Of a stretch of DNA of 64,000 bases, positions 1 through 10,795 are shown piece by piece. A program made the translations under genes and the position numbers. This DNA comes from Macrosoma leucophasiata. Its lineage: Eukaryota; Arthropoda; Insecta; Lepidoptera; Hedylidae. Location: positions 2,976,001-3,040,000 of the forward strand of contig JAWQUS010000002.1 in assembly GCA_036365455.1 (NCBI GenBank), in the 5' to 3' direction. The first letter of the stretch is position 1, and each line of letters begins with the position of its first letter. Below the pieces are notes generated by a model. That model searched no databases. It was not told the DNA's origin and worked only from the letters and a program-made list of their open reading frames with translations.

Positions 1-547
1 CTCTAGAAGAATTCGAAGTGCGTCGGGGCAGCTAGTAAGTTAATATTATTATGAAATAACGTCATTATCTTATAATCGATTTAACCTAGATCTAACCTAA
101 TTACAAAATATGTTTCCACTTATTATCAGATAGGTATACATGATGCGTTCCGCATACAACTTAAACACATATAAATAGTATCAATAACATCATCTTGCTT
201 ATGAACAACCCTAATAAAATTTTCTCAAATGCAATGCAAACTTTCGTCTTGTACGCACTTTATGTTTAATACATTATTACATACCTTACAGTAGATTGTA
301 CCAGGTGTCACGTTGTCTACACTACACAGGTACTCGGCTAAGTTTGAGCGTGAGCAATAATGCAATTCTCTCATTCTCATCATGTGACAAAGGTGTGACG
401 TATAATATTGGAACAGGTTTTTGGACCGAGTATTTGGCTGGACACGTAGACTTGTTCCGTGTTAACCACGGAAACGCGTCTCGAGTATTTAGGCGTACCG
501 CGTTGTTGCGGGTTTCGTATAGAGATGCAGAACTATAACAAAATAAA

Positions 548-1085
548 ATATCGATATCGATCGGACTATCGGGCAGATAGTATCGTTACAACCGATACTA
601 CTGTTGGTAGAGCTCCTGTGACGGAGTACGCGGGCGTAGGCACCACCGCATCACCTAATATACTTGCACCTAAATGGTAGTGTTCAGCACTATCGTGTTC
701 CGGTCAGGTGGTAATGTACGGCCCTGTAATTTCTGGTACAGAGGCATAACACCTTACGCCACAGGAGTGATAACGCATCTGGATTTTGACCTTGGTCTTC
801 ATGTGGGTGTCTATAGGCCGCAGTCATCACTTAACATCAATGTGAATTGCATGCTTGTATGCCTAATGGCCTATGTAATGGTAATCCATTACATAAAAAA
901 ACTATCGATAGTACAATACATGGTATTGGCGATCTGCAATAGTATCGATATTATCGATAGTAGGTATTGAACTGTGATAGTCGATACTATCGATAGTATC
1001 GATACTATCGATAGTATCGATAGTCTTATCGATATTCTTACTATAGCCACACTATCGATAGACTATCGATAGTATATCGATAGGA
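548..1085. promoter_or_regulatory. Cluster of TATCGATA palindromes
   Basis: I count twelve exact TATCGATA octamers here: one near 548, three at 901-960 and eight at 985-1085, many joined by single bases so they read as a short tandem array. An R1 copy (600-902) sits between the first octamer and the rest. In Drosophila this octamer is the DRE, the binding site of DREF. Whether it is used that way here is unknown; the array may simply be a simple-sequence expansion. Confidence 0.5.
600..902 (+). mobile_element. R1 retroposon copy, near full length
   Basis: R1 is the commonest repeat of the window, about 290 bp. It begins ACTGGTGGTAGAGCTCCAGT, has a middle block GGTAATGTACGGCCCTGTAA and ends near ACATAAAAAA. 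The short A tail and variable 5' truncation fit a retroposon (SINE or LINE 3' end). This copy lies inside the TATCGATA cluster and so is younger than it. Confidence 0.75.
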
Positions 1086-1119
1086 GCGTATCGAATGGCA
1101 TCACTATTTTTGTGACTCC

Positions 1120-1160
1120 TATATAAACTCGGTCGGGCGCCCGATCGGTTCCAGTGATAT
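1120..1160 (+). promoter_or_regulatory. Possible TATA/initiator core promoter
   Basis: TATATAAAC starts at 1120. A CCAGTG stretch lies about 33 bases downstream near 1153, the usual TATA-to-start spacing, and a perfect 12-bp palindrome TCGGGCGCCCGA lies between. The TATCGATA cluster is immediately upstream. No convincing ORF follows, so this could be a leftover transposon promoter. Weak call based on spacing and motifs only. Confidence 0.25.
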
Positions 1161-1455
1161 TGGCCGGCATTCGGTGACGTTCGGGTCGCGGCACTCGATG
1201 TTTTTGAGTTGATTTATTTATTTTGCGTGTTTAAACCTAATTGTGATACATTTAGAATCACTATTACTTTGGCAAACAGTATGATTACGATTAGTAGGTA
1301 TTAAGTGCTATACACACTGAGCCCGCCGGGCCGCCGACTCAACCCGAAACCCGGCATATATGAAAAGAATCATGTCGGCAACCTGCGCCCGCGCATGTTG
1401 CCCGTTGATACGTTGGAGGCGTACGAGGTACGCTCAGTTGCCCGGCGACACTCGA

Positions 1456-1500
1456 GATGGTAATGTATGGCCCCGTAATAACTATCACAGAGGTATATAA
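1456..1500 (+). repeat. R1 fragment, subfamily B
   Basis: Short match to the R1 middle block in the variant form GGCCCCGTAATAACTATCAC instead of the usual GGCCCTGTAATTTCCGGCAC. The same variant occurs at 9259, 16283, 35455 and 62003, so it marks an R1 subfamily. Confidence 0.5.
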
Positions 1501-1902
1501 TAATTTAATAAAGAAAATCTGCAAATTTTCCACTAAATGTAAATAGACATGTCTAGTATTAAACTACGCTCAGCGCACTTTGTATCTGTGGTTGCTCGAT
1601 CAAGTACGCAAAACTGTCGACAATTGTTATTGTTTTATTTTAAATGTACCCGAAATCAAAATAATATTTGTTTGTAACCGATAGAAATGTTAATAATTGT
1701 ATACTCATCATTTTTTTTGTTTTACATGTTAGAAGTTTTTTCTCAGTAAGTGAATTGATGTAATTCTTTTGAGAAAATAAAAGTTCTTAAACCACAAATA
1801 TTTTTATTTCGAATAGATCTTTACTTTCTTTTCTCTTCTCTTTTTTTTTCTTTTTTATATTACTTTCAAAACGTCTAGAACAATTTCAAATTCAAATTTT
1901 TA

Positions 1903-2073
1903 ACTGGTGGTAGAGCTCCAGTGACGGAACTCGCGGGCGTAGGCACCACCGTATTACCTAATATACTTGCCGCTAAATGGTAGTGTTCAGCACTATCGTG
2001 TTCCGATCAGGTGATGATGTACGGCATTGTAATTTCCGGCACAGAGGCATAACACCTTAGGTCTCAGGGTGGC
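1903..2073 (+). mobile_element. R1 copy, 3'-truncated
   Basis: The standard R1 start is present and similarity stops after the CACCTTAGGTCTCAGG block, so the 3' half and A tail are missing. Flanks are unrelated. Confidence 0.7.
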
Positions 2074-2320
2074 ATTGCATTGTAATCAAATTAATTTTCA
2101 ATAAATCCCACTTGTTATTAATGGCATACTGTAATCAGTGCGTACAGAATGAAACCACTTCTTTGTTTAGAATTACCCACACCAAAGACTTTAGGACTGG
2201 TCTGTTCTGGTTTACAAGAGCTACATCTCATTTTAGTAGATAGTATTATATTTGCATCTTTGCTATGGACTGTTTGTTTGTATGCTTGTTAGACTTTCAT
2301 GGTGATCTTTACTAGACTCA

Positions 2321-2424
2321 TGGCCGAATACTCAAACGTCACTCGTTTGAACGTTTTTTTTAGAGACAGAAGACTTTTAAGTCCCACTTAGATTTAAGTG
2401 ACGTTTGAGTATTTGGCCGTTAAG
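2321..2424. repeat. Short foldback element
   Basis: The left end GGCCGAATACTCAAACGTCA is answered by an inverted copy near 2400-2424, with a pyrimidine-rich centre. The roughly 104-bp palindromic unit looks like a MITE. It abuts repeat K on the right. Confidence 0.5.
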
Positions 2425-2578
2425 CTCTCATTTAAAAGAGTTCTTACTGAGTTTGTACGGTAGCGGAGTTTTTCTATGTAGTGACTGCACTTGGAACTCT
2501 GCTAAGTGAACACTACTTTGATTTTGACAAATAAGTTTTTTCTTTCCTTATAACATTATTGTAAGGAATGAGTTGATG
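2425..2578 (+). repeat. Repeat K, copy 1
   Basis: About 150 bp that recurs at 6909-7058 in the same orientation, sharing the blocks CTCATTTAAAAGAG, GACTGCACTTGGAACTCTGC and a T-rich end. No coding potential recognised; class unknown. Confidence 0.6.
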
Positions 2579-3041
2579 AGTTTTTATGATAATGATATCT
2601 ATATAAATATAATAAAACAGTAAAACCCGCGTGTCTGTACATTGTATATATTTACGAAAACCTAATTGGGGGCGATGTTAAAATAGTACGTATTAGAACA
2701 CTTTTCAATGTTTTTTAATTTTATTGTCTGTCTGTTTGTCTGTTTGTCCAGGCTAATCTCCGAAGATACTAGACGGATTCGAATGAAACTTATTGTGGTG
2801 TATAGATATTAAGCCTGGTCAACATTTAACCTACTTTTTACTGCGGGAAAATCCCTCATTCCCACGGGAATCTCTACATTTAATAAAATCGTAGGAAAGT
2901 CAAACCTGTACATTGAATATATTTTAAAAGAATACGTGATCTACAATAGAAACCAAAGCCAAAAATACAATTTGCAGATTTTTTGTCTGTTTGTCTGTAT
3001 GTATGTCCGGGCTAAACTAAAAAAGTACCTACTAAATGGCG

Positions 3042-3100
3042 CCTGTTAGTAATATTCATGCAAAATTTGAAGTAAATTTTGCATGAATATTACTAACAGG
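3042..3100. repeat. Perfect 27-bp snap-back hairpin in Helitron copy 1
   Basis: Arms 3042-3068 and 3074-3100 are exact reverse complements separated by 5 bases. The left arm is normal Helitron sequence, also present in copy 2 near 27660-27690; the right arm is an extra inverted copy of it. Confidence 0.85.
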
Positions 3101-3476
3101 TCCGGTCAACATATAGGCTACATATTATCACGCTATCTCCTACGGGGGAAGAGCTATAAATCTTTAAAATCGTAGGAAAGTCAAACCTGTGCATTGATTT
3201 TTTTGTTTTAAAGAATACTTGGGGCGTGATCTACTATGATATCGAAGCCAAACATAGTGTTTGTTTTGTCTGTTGTTGTTTGTCTGTATGTGCGAGCTAA
3301 ACTCAAAAAGTAATGGATCTTAATGGATTTACTTAAAATTTTGCATGAATATCCGAGAATTTTCAAGGACACCGCATTGAGTAAGGTTTATAGGTACCGT
3401 GCATCCAAATAATGGCTTTGGCAATGAAAGCTATTTCCTGCGGTTGTTACTTCACACGGTCCGAGGCCCAACGTAT

Positions 3477-4719
3477 TTCACTTTTCTGAGGACATTTGAT
3501 GGCGTGGAGTAGTATCCCACTTATATCGTATCGTATCGTATTGTATCGTAGCACGTCACCTTCTCGGCGGTTACCAAAACTGGGATTATACCCTCGCGGA
3601 GGCAAGCGTCAGTGACAGAGAAATATCGCCATCATCTGTCTGAAGATTTTCTACGAGCTTTGAGACACGTGCTACTGGAGACGAAGTCGAAGTAACTAAT
3701 GAACGCATGGTGAACACCTGTCTTAGTTCATTTCAAGATGTGGTCATTTTCACCACCGATTGAACTATGGAATATGGGTTACCAGCTCCCCAAATCATCA
3801 CCGCATCAAGACCGTAGAAGCTGAGACAAATTATGATCCGGGCGAAATTTATATTACACGAAAAAAATAAATTAAAATAATAAAACCTCACGATACGCTC
3901 CTCATTTGCAATGCCCTAACAGGGCCCTGTACCATACTAACCCATACCCCTAACACCTTTCACTAATTGTACATGGAGGCAAATAAAGAATTATGAATTA
4001 TGACCATGTCGCTTTGTTCTCTTCAGAGCAAAAACATATTTATGATACCGTTCTTGAAAGCGTTGGGCAAAACCAGGGTAAAATGTTTTTCTCCTGGATT
4101 TTGGATGCTCGTGGTGGAACAGGAAAAACATTTGTTATCACTGGAATACTTGCAGAGGTCAGGAGGCAAGGCAAAATTACTATTGCTGTAGCGTCGCGGG
4201 GAATTGCTGCCATACTGCTTCCGGATATAACGATATAACGAGTTCGTACCTACGCTGCGCTTGACCATTAATATGAGGGCTCGGCTCGACGAATGAATGC
4301 ACGTGCTCAAGAATTTTCCGATGTCCTTCTAAGTCTGCGCGGAAGCACTCTACCAGAAGAGAGAGGTGGATAGGTGGTGTTTCCAGAGTCTCTCGACAGA
4401 GATGTATCCAGGTGTGAAGAACTCATTTTCGGTGTCTACGGGGACATTAGTCGTATACCGCACCAGCAGAATACGACGTTTTGGGTGTGTAAGTGGGACA
4501 TTTTGACGCCCAAAAATGATCAGCATGCAGCAATTAATAGACAATGAAGTGGTCTATACCTCCATAAATACTGTCGTCGAGCAAGATGACGCCACACATT
4601 ATCCCATGGCATTTCTGAACTTCCTGTCAGCAAGCGGACTACCATCGCATACCATCAAGCTGAAGGTAGGTGTCCCGATTATGCTTCTTCGGAATTTCAT
4701 CTCCTCCGAAGTTGTATAA
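3477..4719 (+). pseudogene. Helitron PIF1-like helicase remnant
   Basis: Three stretches read like parts of a Helitron helicase. Near 3477-3700 is the block before motif I, recognisable through copy 2 (TFLRTFDGVEYPTYRAAYVA). At 3993-4238 is an 81-residue segment with Walker A GGTGKT at residues 41-46. At 4516-4719 is LKVGVPIMLLRNF, which precedes the C-terminal motifs. Stops and frameshifts separate them, so no functional protein is expected. PIF1-type helicases unwind DNA during rolling-circle transposition. The family assignment rests on these motifs and the Helitron ends. Confidence 0.75.
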
Positions 4720-5389
4720 CATCTCCTCCGAAGTTGTATAACGGGACCCGGCATTGGCGAGGCAGTATTTATACCAGGCATTCCCCTCATACCGCATAAC
4801 TACACATTCCAGTTCAAGCGCGTACAGACTGAGGTCAGCGGGTGTTAACCTCAGGACAAGTTGCTTCTCACACGGGCAACTGTACGTCGCTTGCTACCAG
4901 TCCTGTCTCTTTTTACATTTTGGCTCCTAGCAGAATAACTACGTTAGTTTATAGGAAAGTGTAGTAAGGTTTGATACCTTTGTACGTATTTTTACTCTTT
5001 TGTGTCCGGGAATATATTCCTGCATTATTTTGTCTATTTCCTTCAGTCACATCTTATGACTGAACTCAGCAGGATTCCCATATGACTCCCTTCACTTGCT
5101 TCGCTCGCAAAAAAACTTATACTTTTAATTAACTACTATTTTAGAAGTTGTTTGCTTATAATGCTAAAGCGACACTGGCATCTTAGGTATGTTTGGTGCT
5201 GTAAAGCCTTCACGCAGACGACGTTGCGGGCAGCTGCTAGTGATGATATATATGTACATATTTATATATACATTATTTTACTAATATAAATAGATCCTTT
5301 TTAGTATATTATTTATTGTTGTTTTTTTTTGTTAATTACTTTTTTTTAATGTCACACCGACAATACTATACAATTTTTCTGCACACTAC

Positions 5390-5478
5390 CAATGGTTGAC
5401 TGGTAGAGATCGCTCTTAGCGTTAAGTCCGCCATTTCTTGCATTTTTTTTTGTTGCTATAAAGATTAAATAAATAAAT
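5390..5478 (+). mobile_element. LINE 3' end
   Basis: The sequence GGTTGACTGGTAGAGATCGC followed by GCGTTAAGTCCGCC and a TTAAATAAATAAATT tail resembles the 3' untranslated end of non-LTR retrotransposons common in moths and butterflies. No coding part is attached. Confidence 0.55.
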
Positions 5479-5763
5479 TAAAAAGAAACGAAACAATTAC
5501 GTCTCACATGAAATTATTTTCAAATTACTCCAATTCCTCCTTTCTTTCTCTTTTTCTATCAATAACCACTGAATAAAAGCTAAGGTTCAATAACGGACAA
5601 TATAGCTAATAGCTATCTATGTCGTCTTAAATTTAAGGTCCGCTAATACAGCTGTATGGTCCTTCGTGGACACTTGACCTCACTCATAAACTGACGAGTG
5701 GGCTGGAATTGGGTATTGGAAATACTTGATATAAGTACGGTACCTCTTGTTACGGATTGACGC

Positions 5764-6322
5764 ATAGAGCATCACGGCTCACCGGCTGCGACGCACCAAA
5801 ACTCAAAACTAAAACTCAAAAATTCATTTAATCACTTGGAAATAATAGAATTTGCTTGTGATAGGTCAAATTATAAATATAAAATTAAAGCGAATAACAA
5901 CTGATACGTTGGTTAATATGTCAAAGTAAACAAAATCAAATTAATAATGGTCCAAAAATACTTAAAAATAAAAATAAGTATCAACAGAATGTTCCATACT
6001 CTCTTTTACAAACGGCAAGACAAGACTAAACAGACCGGAGGAGTGTAGCCATATGCAGGCTTTCCCCTCTGTCAAAGTACAAGACCAAATGGTCCTACGC
6101 CTGTCGCCCAGATATTCAAATGTGTGCGTAAAATTGTTTATGTATTTTGTTAAAGTCAATTTGTTAGTTTCGTGGTAATAGACGATTTTTGTAGTGTGTG
6201 TGTATCACGCGTAGTTCCCTCCGCAAAAAATGAAAGACTGTCTGCATCGGTAATAAGCTCTATGGTTACTCCCCTCTCCGGTCCGCTGGAGCATCCGGTG
6301 GCCCGTGTTGCTCTATGGTTTG
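5764..6322 (-). mobile_element. MITE family G, copy 1
   Basis: The ends are CATAGAGC...GCTCTATG with GC-rich subterminal inverted sequence (CACCGGC.. / ..CCGGTGG). The right part, 6036-6322, matches the other G copies at 38111, 42051 and 44168 in reverse orientation. The left part contains unrelated AT-rich sequence, perhaps a further insertion. TTGACG occurs next to both ends and may be the target duplication. Non-coding. Confidence 0.6.
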
Positions 6323-6426
6323 ACGCAATTGGACATTTCTATAATTTTATCCTTATTTTGGGTGATGGTAGTTCAAGGTTAATCAGAGCTAATTTGAGTC
6401 TTTGAATCAAAAAGTTTCATTATTTT

Positions 6427-6495
6427 ACTGGTGGTAGAGCTCCAGTTTAGCTGAAATGATGATGATGAGAACTCCAGTGCCTACGCCCTCGACTA
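6427..6495 (+). repeat. R1 5' fragment, rearranged
   Basis: ACTGGTGGTAGAGCTCCAGT is intact, followed by a short GATGATGAT insert and then a degraded GCCTACGCCCTCGA block. Only the first quarter of R1 is present. Confidence 0.5.
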
Positions 6496-6557
6496 CTCTG
6501 GCACTCTATCACCAAGTAAGCGCTCCCTAAACTCAAAATAATAACATTTCTTTACAG

Positions 6558-7663
6558 ATGCGACTCATCATCCTCATTTTAATCTTCTTGAACACACACG
6601 CAGATGTAGAAGACGCATGCATAATCGATAACAGGTGTTATAAAATTTCGAAAAACACACAGTTACATATCTTAATACCGTTAGTGATGATATATGGCGT
6701 ATATTTTTAAATTATGATATGATATTTCACAACATTCCCAGACGCGACAGCATACATATACAAAAGGATGGAGAAGCTAAGAGAGTACCGGAGTTCTCTG
6801 GTGATAAATGCCAATCAATAGGTCTGGATAACGATCATAATACGATCATAATGGACGATCATAATGGACGTTCACATTATTTGATTTTTACGATAATTTG
6901 TACTAGATTTAAGCTCTCATTTAAAAGAGCTCTTACTGAGTTTGTTGGGTAGCGGAGTTCTTCTCAGTAGTGACTGCACTTGGAACTCTGCTAAGTGAAT
7001 AACTTTGATCTTGACGAATAAGTTTTTATTTTTCTTCATTTATCATCATTGAAGGAATTGAAAAATTTTGTGATTATTATGCTTTAACCAAGTAGTTTAA
7101 ATTCTAATTTTTAATTTACTATTGATATATGATTTTGCTTTACTTTATGTAATGGTTATTCACTCTAGGTATTTTATATTTCTTGACGTTTTGAAAGTAT
7201 CTGTAAAGATGTATTCGAAATAAAAATATTTTCTATTTCTATTTCTAATATATACGAGTATTGTGGGAACGAAACAGGCTTGATTGTATACAAAAACATG
7301 GAGGGGCTTACACGAAGCTTGGTGATTACGATCTGGTTGGGTTCACGGCTGACAGGTTTGGGAATTTATATTTCACTCATTATGTCGGAGTAGGTATACA
7401 CGATAAAGAATTTTGTAGCCATCAAAATAGGTTTCATTGGTACCATATTTCATTCATGGAGTAGCTGTCGATGGAGATGGATATTTTATAATATCTATAG
7501 AAAAAGATATAATAATGGTCCAAGAGATACTGAACCCTCCGAGCACCGTTGGCCCTAAGGCTATAAAATTTTGTAGGGATGAATCAAAACACGCTAAGTT
7601 CAAAAACCATCGCCTGGCAAGGATCGACCAGTCACGTCCCCATCCCAAACCACACATTTTTGA
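6558..7663 (+). pseudogene. Broken gene for a small secreted protein, possibly ommochrome-binding-protein-like
   Basis: An acceptor-like TTTCTTTACAG precedes ATG 6558. The reading begins with a hydrophobic signal-peptide-like stretch (MRLIILILIFLNTHA), then a Cys-containing segment, and stops at 6710. A one-base shift continues coding-like sequence from about 6680 to 6860 (DIWRIFLNYD, KDGEAKRVPEFSG). After repeat K, more follows at 7261-7464 (LVGFTADRFGNLYFTH) and 7437-7670 (GVAVDGDGYFIISIEKDI). The repeated pattern of a hydrophobic strand plus D-G-N turn resembles a beta-propeller-type secreted protein such as lepidopteran ommochrome-binding protein. That is an inference from pattern, not a match. 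Frame changes and the inserted repeat suggest a pseudogene, although some gaps could be introns. Confidence 0.35.
6909..7058 (+). repeat. Repeat K, copy 2
   Basis: Same unit as 2425-2578. It interrupts the broken secreted-protein gene and carries no TIRs that I can see. Confidence 0.6.
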
Positions 7664-7925
7664 AAATTAAAAAAAAAAACCTTGTCGTTATAAGCTTGAA
7701 TTTTTTACATGATTTAGTTTATACGCGATATAGTGAAGTTTGTAAAAAAAATGACAAGGCATTTCGATGAGCACAAGTGCCAGCCAGGCGAACCGAAAGG
7801 TGTGCTATGCATATTATGTATGCATTAAAATAAACTTTCTTCTGTAAAGTGGAAATTTATATAGGTGTTTGTCTAAAATATTTGAAGTAAGTAGGTACAA
7901 TGACAAGCGGTTCTGGAGAGCATTA

Positions 7926-8300
7926 AAAAATCGGTCAAGTACGTGTCGGACTCGCGCACAAAGTGTTCCGTACAAAAAAATTGCTTAAATATTACGTTTG
8001 GTGTATGGGACCTTTGATGTTTACTTTATTTTTTATTTAGTTATTTATTATGAAAGGTAATATACAAATCAATATTCTGTGAAAATCTTAAGAGTCTACC
8101 TGCTACCATTATTAATACAGAGCAAAAATACGAAAAAAAAAACACGTTTATTTTATGAATATTTTATTTTTTTAGTATTGTTGTTATAGCGGCAATGGAA
8201 ATACATAACGAGTGAAACTTTCAGCTTTTTATTTATAATGGTTTATGAGATACAGCCTGATGGCAGACAGAAATCTGTTCTTCAGCATCACTTGACTCAT
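7926..8300 (-). mobile_element. Repeat family I, copy 1
   Basis: It starts ATCGGTCAAGTACGTGTCGG and GTGTTCCGTAC, the reverse of the ends of the long copy at 43354-43996. It continues to GAGATACAGCCTGATGGCAG, a block shared with 54985-55200. AT-rich and non-coding; a common interspersed repeat type of Lepidoptera by recollection. Confidence 0.55.
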
Positions 8301-8318
8301 TTTCTGCTGAAAGTTATC

Positions 8319-8412
8319 TTTTTTTATTCAATGAAGGTGGCAAACAAGCATGCAGTTTACATTGATATTGAGCGATGACTGCAGCCTACAGACATCCACA
8401 CAAAGAAACTGG
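8319..8412 (-). repeat. R1 3' fragment
   Basis: Reverse of the R1 tail: T-run, then GGCAAACAAGCATGCAGTTT and GCGATGACTGCAGCCTA. It ends directly before a plus-strand R1, giving a tail-to-head junction. Confidence 0.65.
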
Positions 8413-8414
8413 TT

Positions 8415-8716
8415 TTACTGGTGGTAGAGCTCCAGTGACGGAGCTCGCGGGTGTAGGCACCACCGCATTACCTAATATACTTGCCGCTAAATGGTAGTGT
8501 TCAGTACTATCGTGTTCCGGTCAGGTGGTAATGTACGGCCCTGTAATTTCCGGCACAGAGGCATAACAACTTAGGCCTCAGGAGTGGTAACGCATCTGCA
8601 TTTTTACCTCTGGTCATTGTGTGGGTGTCTATCGGCTGCAGTCATCACTTAACATCAATGTGAACTGTATGCTTATTTGCCACTTTTAAAACTATAAAAA
8701 AAAAAAAAAAAAAAAA
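8415..8716 (+). mobile_element. R1 copy, full length
   Basis: Complete from ACTGGTGGTAGAGCTCCAGT to an A run of more than 15 bases. Among the least diverged copies; useful for a consensus. Confidence 0.8.
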
Positions 8717-8907
8717 GACCAGAGGTCGAAATGGGGTCGCTACACACGACCATATTCAGTCCAGCGGACCGACTCCGTCGACCAAACTCGCGCAAGCGCA
8801 CCGAATCGGACCAAATCCGCTACCCACGACCAGGTTTAGTTCGGAGCGTACCGAATCCGCTGTCCGCTCCGTACCACATCCGGACGTGTATTATGATTAT
8901 AAGAACT

Positions 8908-9061
8908 GTAGGCCCTGTAATTTCCGGCACAGAGGCATAACGCCTTAGGCCTCAGGAGTGGTAACGCATCTGCATTTTGACATTCTCTATAGACTGCAGT
9001 CATCACTTAAAATCAATGTGAACTGCATGCTTGTTTGCCAGTTCCATAACATAAAAAAACA
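8908..9061 (+). mobile_element. R1 copy, 5'-truncated
   Basis: It begins in the GGCCCTGTAATTTCCGGCAC block and runs to the A-rich tail, with a deletion in the GACCTTGGTC region. Typical retroposon 5' truncation. Confidence 0.65.
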
Positions 9062-9258
9062 ACTGTAGTTGTGTAAGTAATGTGGCGGTATATCCCCGAG
9101 CTCTTTCACTGGAGCTTTACCATCAAAAATGTTAAAGTTTAAGATTCCACGTTAGTAAAGGCATTTCTGGTAATCGAGGTCAAAGGATCGATCAGCGGGT
9201 CACGCGGAAAGTGGTATTGAGTTTCCTCAACTCGGAAATTTGTAATTGTGCTCTAACG

Positions 9259-9640
9259 CATTTTTTTATGCAAAGAAGGTGGCAAACAGGCATGCAGTTC
9301 ACGTTGATGTCAAGTTGTGACCGTAGCTTATAGACATCTACACAAAAACCGTAGGTCAAAATGCAGATCGTTGCCACTCCTGAGACCTTATTTGCTGTTT
9401 CTCTGTGATAGTTTTTACGGGGCCATACTTTACCATCTAACCGGAACACGATAGTGCTGAACACTACCATTTGGCGGCAGCCAGGTTAGGTAATGCGGTG
9501 GAGCCTACTCTCCAGGGGTGGAAACGCATGTGTATTTTGACCTCTGGTTTTTGTGTAGAAGTCTATACATTTCAGTCATCACTTAACATCCATGTGAACT
9601 GTATGCTTATTTGCCACACTCGTAACATAAAAAATATAAC
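9259..9640. repeat. Two R1 copies joined head to head
   Basis: 9259-9513 is a minus-strand R1 of subfamily B (GTGATAGTTTTTACGGGGCC). 9515-9640 is a plus-strand R1 3' half (GGGTGGAAACGCATGTGTAT to CATAAAAAA). Together they form a large imperfect hairpin. Confidence 0.65.
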
Positions 9641-9877
9641 GCTTCATCAAAACAGCAATGTACTGCAAAGTGGTTATCAAAATGATGGCAACCAAGATAC
9701 ATAATACGCTATACATTTACCAATTTGTTATCCTCCAGACGAAGTTCTCAGGTGAATATGTTAATTCGGATTATAACTCATAATAAGGAGGGTAAGCCGC
9801 GGTAAGTCGGATCATTGTATCGCGTAACAAAGTGTCTTAAGTTCGGACGACCAATTTCCTTATTCACGATACGGTTT

Positions 9878-10035
9878 TTAGGGTTCCGTAATAAACAAGG
9901 AACCCTTAAAGTTTCGCCATGTCCGTCTGTCTGTCTGTCTGTCCGTGCGCTTAGCGCAAAAACGATTGGTACCAGAGACTTGAAATTTGGCACAAGTATA
10001 CACCTTAATCACGACGAGAAAGTGGTGGAATAAAA
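9878..10035 (+). mobile_element. Repeat family I, short form
   Basis: It begins TTTTTAGGGTTCCGTAATAA, has a GTCTGTCTGTCTGTC run, then AACGATTGGTACCAGAGACT. It is nearly identical over its length to 58616-58800. The AGGGTTCCGTA start is shared with 43354. Confidence 0.6.
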
Positions 10036-10082
10036 ACATGACAATAGACATTCATTTCTTATGAAGCATTCTTCAAATTAAA

Positions 10083-10330
10083 CTGGTACTGATGGTAGAG
10101 CTATGACGGAGTACGCGGGCGTAGGCACCACATACTTGCCGCTAAATGGTAGTGTTCAGTACGGCCCTGTAATTTTCGACACAGAGGCATAACGCCTTAG
10201 GCCTCAGAAGTGGTAACGCATCTGCATTTTGACCCCTGGTCTTTGTGTGGGTGTCTATAGGCTGCAGTCATCACTTGACATCAATGTGGAGTGCATGTTT
10301 GTTTGCCACTTTAATTAGATAAAAAAAAAT
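10083..10330 (+). mobile_element. R1 copy with internal deletions
   Basis: R1 from ACTGATGGTAGAGC to an A-rich tail, lacking the GCATTACCTAAT and CACTATCGTGTTCCGGTCAG segments. The rest is close to consensus. Confidence 0.65.
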
Positions 10331-10679
10331 TACAAATTTGCCCCAATTTTGTACGTTTTACAAAACTAAATAACTTATATCAAAGCTGCAATGTCTACAA
10401 TACTCTGACATCGTTTCTTTCTCCGCCAATCAAAAATAATAAAGATCGTATCGGAATTCCTTCATATTTTTTCCCTCGTCCGGTGAACATTCATAATTGA
10501 GCGAGCGTGATTGATGGTGCTGACGTCGCAGCAACTTAATTACCTATTAGCGGTAATTGTTTTTTTGCGCAATTATTCAACGTCTGTACCAAGCTTTATG
10601 TTGTATTGACATTTTTCTTTGTTGAGTGGTTTAGGATTGCTAATGAGATTTTATTTAATTTGTACATTTTATCAATACA

Positions 10680-10795
10680 CTAGCGGCCCGCCCTGGCTTC
10701 GCCCGCGCTGCTCCGCTCCTGTTAGTTACAACGTGATGATGCATATCCTATAAGCCTTCCTCGATAAATGGGCTATCTAAAATCGGACACGAAGT
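10680..10795 (-). mobile_element. Non-autonomous Helitron 3' end
   Basis: CTAGCGGCCCGCCCTGGCTT read from the other strand is a GC-rich terminus ending CTAG next to T, as in other Helitrons here. Similarity fades after about 115 bp and no 5' TC end was found. Confidence 0.55.

Larger units (their letters stand above)
2598..5240 (+). mobile_element. Helitron, copy 1 (helicase-bearing, decayed)
   Basis: The element starts TCTATATAAATATAATAAAA after an A and ends GCGGGCAGCTGCTAG before a T, the A|TC...CTRR|T boundaries of rolling-circle Helitrons; the palindrome GCAGCTGC sits just before the end. The 2643-bp body carries remains of a PIF1-type helicase. No HUH Rep domain was seen, so it is probably an internally deleted derivative. 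A second copy lies inverted at 25044-28154 with matching ends, which confirms both boundaries. Copy 1 has no R1 insertion and serves as the empty site for copy 2. Confidence 0.85.

Noticed and set aside
4023..4310. Minus-strand frame of 95 codons opposite the helicase
   Set aside because: It is the shadow of the Helitron helicase frame; no protein features.
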